Shown one piece after another: positions 6,467-13,130 of a DNA stretch of 64,000 bases. The notes under the pieces were generated by a model. The model searched no databases. It was not told where the DNA came from and worked only from the letters and a program-made list of their open reading frames with translations. The DNA lies in assembly GCA_016706865.1 (NCBI GenBank), contig JADJIS010000003.1, positions 1,550,001-1,614,000 on the forward strand. Reading direction: 5' to 3'. Position numbers and translations under genes: made by a program. This DNA comes from Bacteroidota bacterium. Lineage in GTDB: Bacteria > Bacteroidota > Bacteroidia > Chitinophagales > BACL12. Numbering within the stretch: the stretch's first letter is position 1; each line of letters begins with the position of its first letter.

Positions 6467-8374
6467 ATGGAACTCCTATTCTACGATTACTGGTGGATCT
6501 TACTCATTATTCTTTGTCTTGTTTTGTATAAATACATACTCCGTTTTTTATTCGGGATGGTAATTGTTCCGGAGGATAAGATCGGATTGGTGACAAAAAA
6601 ATTCGTTTTATTTGGCGAAAATAAAGAATTACCCGACGGGCGCATTATTGCAACATTGGGTGAAGCAGGTTTTCAGGCTAAAACCCTTGCCCCGGGCCTT
6701 TATTTTTGGAAATGGGTGTGGCAATATGATGTTACCATGGAAAGATTTACCATAATTCCGGAGGGTCAGATCGGACTTGTTTTGGCTAAGGATGGTATGG
6801 CAATTCCTACCGGAAATATTCTCGGTCAAATGGTGGAATGTGACACCTATCAGGATGCCACAAAATTTTTAAATAATGGTGGACAGCGCGGTCGCCAAAC
6901 AACTTATATAACTGCGGGTTCTTATCGTATCAATACCATGTTATTTGATATTTCGGTTACAGATATGATCAGAATTCAGGAAAGTATGGTGGGCATAGTT
7001 ACTACGCTGGATGGTTTGCCGATTGAAAGCGGACAAATAGCGGGTAAAATGATTGAGGGACATAATAATTTTCAGGATTTTGATAAATTTATTAAGAATG
7101 GTGGAAATCGCGGACTTCAACCGCATGTAATTCTTGCAGGATCTTATAACCTCAATCCCTGGGCAGTGCAAATGGAAGAAATTCCAATGACAGAAATTTC
7201 GATCGGTTATGTTGGAGTGGTTATTTCTTTTATCGGACAGGATGGACACGATCTTACAGGATCTGATTTTAAACATGGGAATATAGTAGAAAAAGGATTT
7301 AAAGGAGTTTGGCTCGAACCACTTGGACCGGGTAAATATCCTATTAATAAATATACCATGAAAGTGGAATTGGTGCCTACAACAAATCTCGTATTAAATT
7401 GGGCCTCAGCAAGAAGTGAAGCTCATAATCTGGATAAAAATCTTTCCACTATTACTGTGCGTTCAAAAGATGGTTTCCCATTTAATTTAGATGTTGCACA
7501 AATTATTCACGTGCCAACAACAGAAGCTCCAAAGGTTATTGCGCGTTTCGGAAATATGGTAAATCTTGTTTCGCAGGTATTGGAACCTACCATTGGAAAC
7601 TATTTCAGAAACTCGGCGCAGGACAGTGATGTAATTGCCTTTTTATCTACCAGAAAAGAAAGACAGGAATCTGCAAAAGAGCATATTAAAAAAGTGTTGG
7701 ATGAATATAATGTGAATGCAGTGGATACACTTATTGGAGATATAGTTCCACCGGAATCCTTAATGAAAACATTAACAGATAGAAAAATTGCAGAGGAACA
7801 AAAAATAACTTACGATACTCAAAAAAAGGCACAGGAAACTCGTCAGGGAATGGAAAAAGAAACTGCCATTGCCGATATGCAAAAGGATATAGTAAAAGCA
7901 CAACAAAGTGTGGAGATCGCGGAACGCACTGCAAGCGCAACTGTTAAAAAATCGGAAGGTGATGCTACAGGAGTAAAACTTGCGGTGGGTGCAGAAGCGG
8001 AGGCGACAAAAATGCGCGCATTTGCAGAAGCGGAATCTACCAGAGCAAGAGCGCAGGCAGATTCAGAAGCAATAAAATTAAGAGCTGCAGCGCAGGCTGA
8101 ACAAATTACATTAACCGGTAGTGCAGAGGCAGGAAAAATTCTCGCGATAGGTAAATCCACTGCAGAAGCATATGAATTAGCAGTGAAAGCACTTGGCGGT
8201 GAAAACTTTACACGATATAAAATAACAGAGGAATTGGCAAAAGGACATATTAAATTAATTCCGGATGTGCTTATTGGCGGAACAAATAGTAATGGAACGG
8301 CAATGGATGGTTTATTGGGATTAAAATTAATGGAGATGATGGATCCGAAGAATAAAAAAGAAGAGGAAAAATAA
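6467..8374 (+). CDS. Large SPFH/band-7 (flotillin-like) membrane protein
   Basis: A 635-residue protein with an N-terminal membrane segment (about residues 8-33). Three beta-rich units follow, each opening with an I-x-G-L/I-V motif: EDKIGLVTKKF near 40, EGQIGLVLAKDG near 100 and QESMVGIVTTLDG near 170, the last two ending NGGQRGRQ/NGGNRGLQ. The SPFH domain runs from about 240 to 430 and is followed by a long Ala/Glu-rich coiled coil (about 450-570) typical of flotillins. SPFH proteins scaffold membrane microdomains. It is longer than normal flotillins (about 450-500 aa) because of the repeated N-terminal units. A separate small membrane-protein gene follows. Confidence 0.88.
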   Translation: MELLFYDYWWILLIILCLVLYKYILRFLFGMVIVPEDKIGLVTKKFVLFGENKELPDGRIIATLGEAGFQAKTLAPGLYFWKWVWQYDVTMERFTIIPEGQIGLVLAKDGMAIPTGNILGQMVECDTYQDATKFLNNGGQRGRQTTYITAGSYRINTMLFDISVTDMIRIQESMVGIVTTLDGLPIESGQIAGKMIEGHNNFQDFDKFIKNGGNRGLQPHVILAGSYNLNPWAVQMEEIPMTEISIGYVGVVISFIGQDGHDLTGSDFKHGNIVEKGFKGVWLEPLGPGKYPINKYTMKVELVPTTNLVLNWASARSEAHNLDKNLSTITVRSKDGFPFNLDVAQIIHVPTTEAPKVIARFGNMVNLVSQVLEPTIGNYFRNSAQDSDVIAFLSTRKERQESAKEHIKKVLDEYNVNAVDTLIGDIVPPESLMKTLTDRKIAEEQKITYDTQKKAQETRQGMEKETAIADMQKDIVKAQQSVEIAERTASATVKKSEGDATGVKLAVGAEAEATKMRAFAEAESTRARAQADSEAIKLRAAAQAEQITLTGSAEAGKILAIGKSTAEAYELAVKALGGENFTRYKITEELAKGHIKLIPDVLIGGTNSNGTAMDGLLGLKLMEMMDPKNKKEEEK

Positions 8375-8393
8375 TAGTGTAAAAAATACACTA
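8375..8393 (+). terminator. Weak hairpin after the SPFH gene
   Basis: tagtgta and tacacta form a perfect 7-bp stem around a 5-nt A loop, starting at the SPFH stop codon. It has no T tract, so termination is uncertain; it may instead be an mRNA 3'-end or processing structure between the two genes. Confidence 0.3.
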
Positions 8394-8418
8394 ATTCCAC
8401 TATATTAAAAATTACTTT

Positions 8419-8958
8419 ATGCAGGAAATAATTATAAAAAGGAATTACAACTTATATTACCGCATGCTCGCGATTAGTGTTGTTGCATTGTTTTTTATTG
8501 CAAGAAATATTATTTCATATTATAAATCAGGTGGAGAGGGGAATTTAGTTTTTCTCATCATTTCTTACGTTTTTGGGTTTTTCATTTTACTCTTAGTAAA
8601 TAATTCTATTCGTCAATTAAACAAAAGAACTCCGGCCCTTATCATTTCAGAAAATGGAATTATCGATAATATCAGTTTAATAAAACCGGAGTTGGTACCA
8701 TGGTCTAATATTGTCGGTGCTGAGGTAAAAAAATATCGGGGAAATTTACAAATGGCAATTATATTGCGCGATTATTACGATGTTTTAGATAACGAAAGCC
8801 CAGTTCGTTCTAAAATGACCCAAACATTAATCAACGATCTGGAGACGCCCTGGTTGATCAATCTGACCTTAATCAAGACAGATATTTCTGAGCTTCATCG
8901 TATAATTCTCGAAAGATCAGCGGCAGCGGCAGCGGATGTCGTGAATCGTGAATCGTGA
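8419..8958 (+). CDS. Small membrane protein with PH-like C-terminal region
   Basis: A 179-residue protein with two membrane segments (about residues 15-34 and 42-62), then a cytoplasmic region containing PALIISENGIIDNISLIKPELVPWSNIVGAEVKK, a pattern seen in bacterial PH-like domain proteins. The final residues (AAAAADVVNRES) come from Ala codons followed by gtgaatcgtgaatcgtga, the word of repeat array B, which also supplies the stop. The tail is therefore repeat-derived. The gene lies 44 bp after the SPFH gene. Function unknown; a partner role at the SPFH membrane domain is only a guess. Confidence 0.75.
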   Translation: MQEIIIKRNYNLYYRMLAISVVALFFIARNIISYYKSGGEGNLVFLIISYVFGFFILLLVNNSIRQLNKRTPALIISENGIIDNISLIKPELVPWSNIVGAEVKKYRGNLQMAIILRDYYDVLDNESPVRSKMTQTLINDLETPWLINLTLIKTDISELHRIILERSAAAAADVVNRES

Positions 8959-9407
8959 ATCCGGGATGGAACAATAAGTCAAGAGTCATAAGTCAATAGT
9001 CATTGGTCAGGAGTGAAATTTTCCGGCAACCGAAATCCGGACTCACGCCTCACGATTCACGATTCACGAAATAATTGTTATTTGTCAGGAGTCAATAGTC
9101 ATTAGTCAGGAGTGAAATTTTCCTCCAACCGAAATCCGAACTCACGCCTCACGCTTGATGCCTCACGAAATAAATGTCATTGGTCAGGAGTGAAATTTTC
9201 CTCCGATCGAAATCCGAACTCACGCCTCACGCTTGACGCCTCACGAAAAAAATGTCATTGGTCAGGAGTGAAATTTTCCGGCAACCGAAATCCGGACTCA
9301 CGCCTCACGATTCACAATTCACGAAATAAATGTCATTGGTCAGGAGTGCAATTTTACGGCAACTGAAATCCGGACTCACGCCTCACGATTCACGATTCAC
9401 GAATTCC
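8941..9407. repeat. Intergenic tandem repeat array B (78-bp unit, five copies)
   Basis: Five copies of a unit reading (at)gtcattggtcaggagtg - aaattttcc - caaccgaaatccg - actcacgcctcacg - cacgaaata. The tcat core falls at 9000, 9099, 9177, 9255 and 9333: the last four are exactly 78 bp apart, and the first gap is 99 bp because of an extra gtcaggagtcaatag segment. Two sub-types alternate (ccggcaacc and cctccaacc). The left edge, gtgaatcgtgaatcgtga at 8941-8958, is in inverted orientation and forms the end of the preceding gene. It is not a CRISPR: the whole 78-bp unit repeats. Confidence 0.85.
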
Positions 9408-9435
9408 TCCCCTGTCCATTTTTAGAATTTCGATC

Positions 9436-9466
9436 GTTATGAAACTTTATAACCAAATTTCATAAC
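9436..9466. promoter_or_regulatory. Inverted repeat upstream of the VOC-YciI-ECF operon
   Basis: gttatgaaa (9436-9444) and tttcataac (9458-9466) are a perfect 9-bp inverted repeat separated by 13 bp, 15 bp upstream of the VOC start codon. The position and symmetry suit a dimeric repressor or activator, or a 5'-UTR hairpin. No specific regulator is identified. Confidence 0.4.
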
Positions 9467-9480
9467 TTAAATCTATTAAA

Positions 9481-9864
9481 ATGACAGGATCAGAAAATGC
9501 ATTAAATTGGTTTGAAATATCCGTAAGCGATATCAAACGAGCAAAAACTTTTTACGAAACTATTTTCGGTATTGAAATGCCAACACAGGAAATGATGGGC
9601 ATGCAAATGGCCTTTTTCCCGTCGGAGGATATGAACGGGAAAGTTTCCGGTTCATTGGTGCAAGGTGACATGCACAAACCGAGTGCTGATGGGGCAAAAA
9701 TTTATTTGAATGGAAATCCCGATCTTAACATCGCTTTATCGAAAGTGGAAAGTGCAGGTGGCAAGGTGATAATGCCGAAAACACATATTGGAGAAGATAT
9801 AGGTAATATGGCCTTTTTTATCGATTCTGAAGGAAATACTGTTGCTTTACATTCAAATAAATAA
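9481..9864 (+). CDS. VOC-superfamily (glyoxalase-like) protein
   Basis: A 127-residue VOC protein of the glyoxalase/lactoylglutathione-lyase-like type: ALNWFEISVSDIKRAKTFYETIFGIEM, then VESAGGKVIMPKTHIGE and GNMAFFIDSEGNTVALHS, with the E/H residues usual in metal-binding VOC strands. It is the first gene of a compact VOC-YciI unit followed by an ECF42-type sigma factor. The substrate is unknown. Confidence 0.9.
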   Translation: MTGSENALNWFEISVSDIKRAKTFYETIFGIEMPTQEMMGMQMAFFPSEDMNGKVSGSLVQGDMHKPSADGAKIYLNGNPDLNIALSKVESAGGKVIMPKTHIGEDIGNMAFFIDSEGNTVALHSNK

Positions 9865-9877
9865 ATTAAAATACATT

Positions 9878-10225
9878 ATGAAAGAATTTTTATTAGTGTT
9901 CAGAAGAGACGCTTCTGTGAACGAACCCCCAATGTCGCCCGAACAAATTCAAACCATGATGAAACCCTGGCAGGATTGGATAGGAAGTATAGCAGCTCAA
10001 AATAAATTGGTGACTGCAGGAAACCGGTTAACACCTGATGGAGCTGTGATAAAACCGAATAATGTGATCACAAATGGGCCATTTGTGGAAATTAAAGAAG
10101 CGATTGGCAGATATACAATTATCAAATGTGAAACAATGGAAGAGGCAGTTGAATTATCTAAAAATTGCCCCATTTTATTTAATGGCGGAAGTGTTGAAGT
10201 GCGCACAATTGTACCAATGGATTAA
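9878..10225 (+). CDS. YciI (YCII/DGPF-related) protein
   Basis: A 115-residue YCII-family protein: KEFLLVFRRDA, MSPEQIQTMMKPWQDWIGSIAAQNKLV, NVITNGPFVEIKEAIGRYTIIK (the DGPF-type NGPF motif) and the FNGGSVEVRTI ending. ATG 9878 is used; an upstream in-frame start would overlap the VOC gene. DGPF/YCII proteins are known genomic partners of ECF42 sigma factors, and the next gene is one. A terminator-like hairpin follows. Confidence 0.9.
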   Translation: MKEFLLVFRRDASVNEPPMSPEQIQTMMKPWQDWIGSIAAQNKLVTAGNRLTPDGAVIKPNNVITNGPFVEIKEAIGRYTIIKCETMEEAVELSKNCPILFNGGSVEVRTIVPMD

Positions 10226-10236
10226 GATGATCTCAT

Positions 10237-10266
10237 AAACCTTCCGATTAATTTCGGAAGGTTTTT
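10237..10266 (+). terminator. Intrinsic terminator (VOC-YciI) inside the sigma-factor leader
   Basis: aaaccttccga pairs perfectly with tcggaaggttt (11-bp stem, 6-nt loop) and the 3' arm runs into a T tract. It ends only 6 bp before the sigma-factor ATG, so it should uncouple the sigma gene from the VOC-YciI transcript or act as an attenuator. Confidence 0.75.
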
Positions 10267-10271
10267 ATTGT

Positions 10272-11510
10272 ATGCAGGAACAAGAATTGATACCACATTT
10301 ATTCCGGACGGAGTACAGAAAAATAATATCTGTACTTTGTAAGGTATTTGGATTTGAGTATATCGCTATTGCGGAAGATATTGTAAGTGAAACATTTTTA
10401 TTGGCGGCGGAAACCTGGGGATTAAAAGGATTGCCACAAAATCCAACTGCATGGTTATATACTGTTGCAAAAAATAAAGCAAAAGATCTTTTAAAACACA
10501 ACGATGTATTTAACAAAAAAATAGAGCCTGCTTTTAAAAGATCAACTTCATTGAGTGAAGAAACGGAGATCGATCTTTCAGGAAAAAATATCAACGACAG
10601 TCAATTGCAAATGATGTTTGCCATATGCAATTCTGCTATACCCACGGAGGCACAAATCGGGTTATCACTCAATATTCTTTGCGGATTTGGGGCGGAAGAA
10701 ATTGCGGATGCATTTTTAAGCAACAAAGAAACGATCTATAAACGTTTATCAAGAGCAAAGGAAAAACTCAGATCTGAAAATATAAAAATAGAATTGCCGG
10801 CTCCATCAGAGATCAACGCGAGATTAGAGACTGTATTAACAACAATTTATTTATTATTTAGTGAAGGATATTATTCTACGTCACAAAATACAACATTGCG
10901 CAGGGACCTGTGTTTGGAGGCAATGCGATTAAATTTAATGTTGACGGAATTTGAAATTACCAATACTCCGGCTGCAAACGCTTTATTATCATTAATGTGT
11001 TTTCACTCTTCGCGTTTTGATGCAAGAACGAATTTAAACGGCGAACTTATTTTATATGAGGAGCAGGATGAAAATTTATGGAATAAAGAATTAATACTAA
11101 AGGGAGAATATTATTTGAACAGAGCCTCTACGGGAAAATTACTATCAAAGTATCATTTGGAAGCAGCAATTGCTTATTGGCACACAATTAAAAACGACAG
11201 CACCGAAAAATGGGAAAATATATTACAGCTTTATAACAGGTTATTACAAATAGAGTACTCTCCTATTGCTGCACTCAACAGAACCTTTGCATTATCAAAA
11301 GCAAATGGAAAACTACAGGCCATAGAGGAAGCTGAAAAACTTGATCTGAAAAACAACCATTTATATCATATGTTGCTAGGTAATTTATACATTGATATAA
11401 ATAATGCGAAATCCGGAGAGCACTTTAAAACTGCCTTAGAGCTCGCAAAAACCACTTCGGATAAATCGTTTATTTTACAAACTATCAATAAACGCTCAGC
11501 AATTAATTAA
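10272..11510 (+). CDS. ECF RNA polymerase sigma factor, ECF42-type with C-terminal extension
   Basis: A 412-residue protein, about twice normal ECF length. Region 2 is near residues 7-75 (HLFRTEYRKIISVLCKVFGF, DIVSETFLLAAETWGLKGLPQNPTAWLYTVAKNKA). Region 4 is near 110-165 (LSLNILCGFGAEEIADAFLSNKETIYKRLSRAKEKL). The remaining 240 residues form a helical, TPR-like domain (ARLETVLTTIYLLFSEGYYST, LCLEAMRLNLMLTE, YNRLLQIEYSPIAALNRTFALSKANG). That architecture and the DGPF/YCII neighbour define ECF42-type factors, for which no classical anti-sigma gene is expected and the C-terminal domain is needed for function. Confidence 0.9.
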   Translation: MQEQELIPHLFRTEYRKIISVLCKVFGFEYIAIAEDIVSETFLLAAETWGLKGLPQNPTAWLYTVAKNKAKDLLKHNDVFNKKIEPAFKRSTSLSEETEIDLSGKNINDSQLQMMFAICNSAIPTEAQIGLSLNILCGFGAEEIADAFLSNKETIYKRLSRAKEKLRSENIKIELPAPSEINARLETVLTTIYLLFSEGYYSTSQNTTLRRDLCLEAMRLNLMLTEFEITNTPAANALLSLMCFHSSRFDARTNLNGELILYEEQDENLWNKELILKGEYYLNRASTGKLLSKYHLEAAIAYWHTIKNDSTEKWENILQLYNRLLQIEYSPIAALNRTFALSKANGKLQAIEEAEKLDLKNNHLYHMLLGNLYIDINNAKSGEHFKTALELAKTTSDKSFILQTINKRSAIN

Positions 11511-11746
11511 TGAGATCGTTACACCTACGTCTCCACCTCGGTTTCTTATAATATGAACATTTATCTAAAAAGCGACTGCGGCATAAGCTAATTGCTTCAC
11601 CTAATTTTAATGCTTAAAGGCGCTGAGATCCTGGTTTCACAAAAATTCAGTAATATTGAGTTAGCAAATTTATAAACTCCATAAGAAAGACATTCTCCAT
11701 ATTATTTAAAATAATTACCGGTCTATTTCTGTGCCTTGTTATTTAT

Positions 11747-12940
11747 TTGAATATCAGATTATATTCCGGGCCTCATCTGGAAAATAAGCCGGAAACTCTC
11801 GCAACCTCTATAAAACAACTAAACTATTTAGGAAATGAAATCCACAATAATGAACTAGGATATAGAATGCAGGAAATATTTCCCGAAGGATTTGTTTTTA
11901 CGAATGTATTATATGGATTAAGTTGTGCGGAAATTGCAGCAAAAACAAATTTTGAAAACGAAGATCAAACTTACCAACTTGGTGAAGCGAGATTTGCCTT
12001 TGAAGAAATTAATTCCGAATATGCAAAACAAAATTTCATTAAATCAATGTCTCCGGAATATGGAATGTATTATATAGGGTGGAAAAATTTTCTTTTGGGG
12101 AAAATACTTGCCGCACAAAAAATTAAAGACAGTTCAGAGGTGGTTTTATTTAAATCTTATTGCAATTCAATTTCCGAAGCCATTAAAAATAATTTTTATC
12201 CGGCATCATATCCTACCTCCTCTTGGCCTGCAGATGCTGCTGTTGGCGTTGCCTCTTTAAAACAACATGATCTTCTTTTTGAACCTAAGTACGATTCGTT
12301 AATAAAAGATTGGGTGCAAAAAGTAAAATTAAATCTTGACAGTATTTCAGGATTAATTCCTCACGAAGTTGATGCAGCAAACGGAGAACCCATTGATGTT
12401 GCAAGAGGATCATCTATTTGTTTAACACTGATATTTCTTTCTGAAATTGATTCTGTATTCGCAAAAGAACAATTTGATCTGTTTTATGAAAAATTTACGA
12501 TCACCAGATTTGGATTACCATTTATCAGAGAATATCCGAAAGGTACAAGAGGACATGCCGACATTGATTCCGGACCATTAATTCTGAAAGTAGGTTTCGC
12601 GGGCACAATAGTAGCCACAGGAACATTTATGAAATTTGGTGAAGTGGAGACAGCAAATAGAATTTCGGCTTGTATAGAAAGTATCGGTTTTCCAAAAACT
12701 GATGGAGATCAAAAAAAATATTTATCAGGAAAATTACCCATTGCGGATGCATTTATAGTATGGACCAGACTACAATCCTATGAAACTATTCGCAATAATT
12801 ACACTTTTGGGAGTTTCCTTATGTTTCATATTTATAGTTTTTTGCTCCTGGTTTTTTTTATTGTATTATTTTATCGAAAAAGACTTTGGGATTTATTTAC
12901 AACGAAACGGACCAGATATACTGCATCCAAACAAAAATAA
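11747..12940 (+). CDS. Predicted membrane-anchored alpha-helical toroid protein, function unknown
   Basis: A frame of 397 residues from TTG 11747; the open frame extends back to 11660 without any ATG, GTG or TTG. The upstream codons encode a clear membrane helix (ITGLFLCLVIYLNI), so the real start may be the non-standard ATA at 11681 (IRKTFSILFK...). The body has repeated helical hairpins with conserved-looking loops: YPTSSWPADAAVGVASL, GLIPHEVDAANGEPIDVARGSS, RGHADIDSGPLILKVGFAGT. This layout is reminiscent of alpha/alpha-toroid enzymes; linalool-dehydratase-like proteins look similar, but this is not proven. A second membrane helix (about residues 355-377) and a basic tail end the protein. 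Confidence 0.65.
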   Translation: MNIRLYSGPHLENKPETLATSIKQLNYLGNEIHNNELGYRMQEIFPEGFVFTNVLYGLSCAEIAAKTNFENEDQTYQLGEARFAFEEINSEYAKQNFIKSMSPEYGMYYIGWKNFLLGKILAAQKIKDSSEVVLFKSYCNSISEAIKNNFYPASYPTSSWPADAAVGVASLKQHDLLFEPKYDSLIKDWVQKVKLNLDSISGLIPHEVDAANGEPIDVARGSSICLTLIFLSEIDSVFAKEQFDLFYEKFTITRFGLPFIREYPKGTRGHADIDSGPLILKVGFAGTIVATGTFMKFGEVETANRISACIESIGFPKTDGDQKKYLSGKLPIADAFIVWTRLQSYETIRNNYTFGSFLMFHIYSFLLLVFFIVLFYRKRLWDLFTTKRTRYTASKQK

Positions 12941-12982
12941 GATACAGACAAATATCATAACTTTTTCACTATCAATTAATTA

Positions 12983-13005
12983 TGTCCTATTTTTACAATA
13001 GGACA
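12983..13005 (+). terminator. Hairpin, possible terminator
   Basis: tgtcctatt and aataggaca form a 9-bp perfect stem with a 5-nt loop 43 bp after the preceding stop. It is followed by ttaaa rather than a strong T run, so termination is plausible but not certain. Confidence 0.45.
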
Positions 13006-13130
13006 TTAAATCCACTCCTATTAATTAATTCTGAACCTAAATCCCGGTTCATACGTAAAATATATAATGAACCTATGAGGTGATCTTGTAATGGACATTT
13101 TGTGTTTCGTCAATATTTAAACAAACAATT

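Noticed and set aside
7843..8400. 185-codon antisense ORF opposite the SPFH coiled coil
   Set aside because: Ala/Ser-rich translation mirrors the Ala/Glu-rich coiled coil; no independent start context or family.
9112..9366. 84-codon frame across repeat array B giving a 26-residue protein repeat
   Set aside because: The unit is 78 bp, so a frame stays open by arithmetic. It starts at a GTG inside a repeat, has no leader, and the variation is not codon-biased.
8941..9407. Possible CRISPR array
   Set aside because: The full 78-bp unit repeats without unique spacers and no cas gene is nearby.
11511..11659. tRNA or small RNA gene in the gap after the sigma factor
   Set aside because: No cloverleaf or strong hairpin could be drawn; only scattered weak complementarity.
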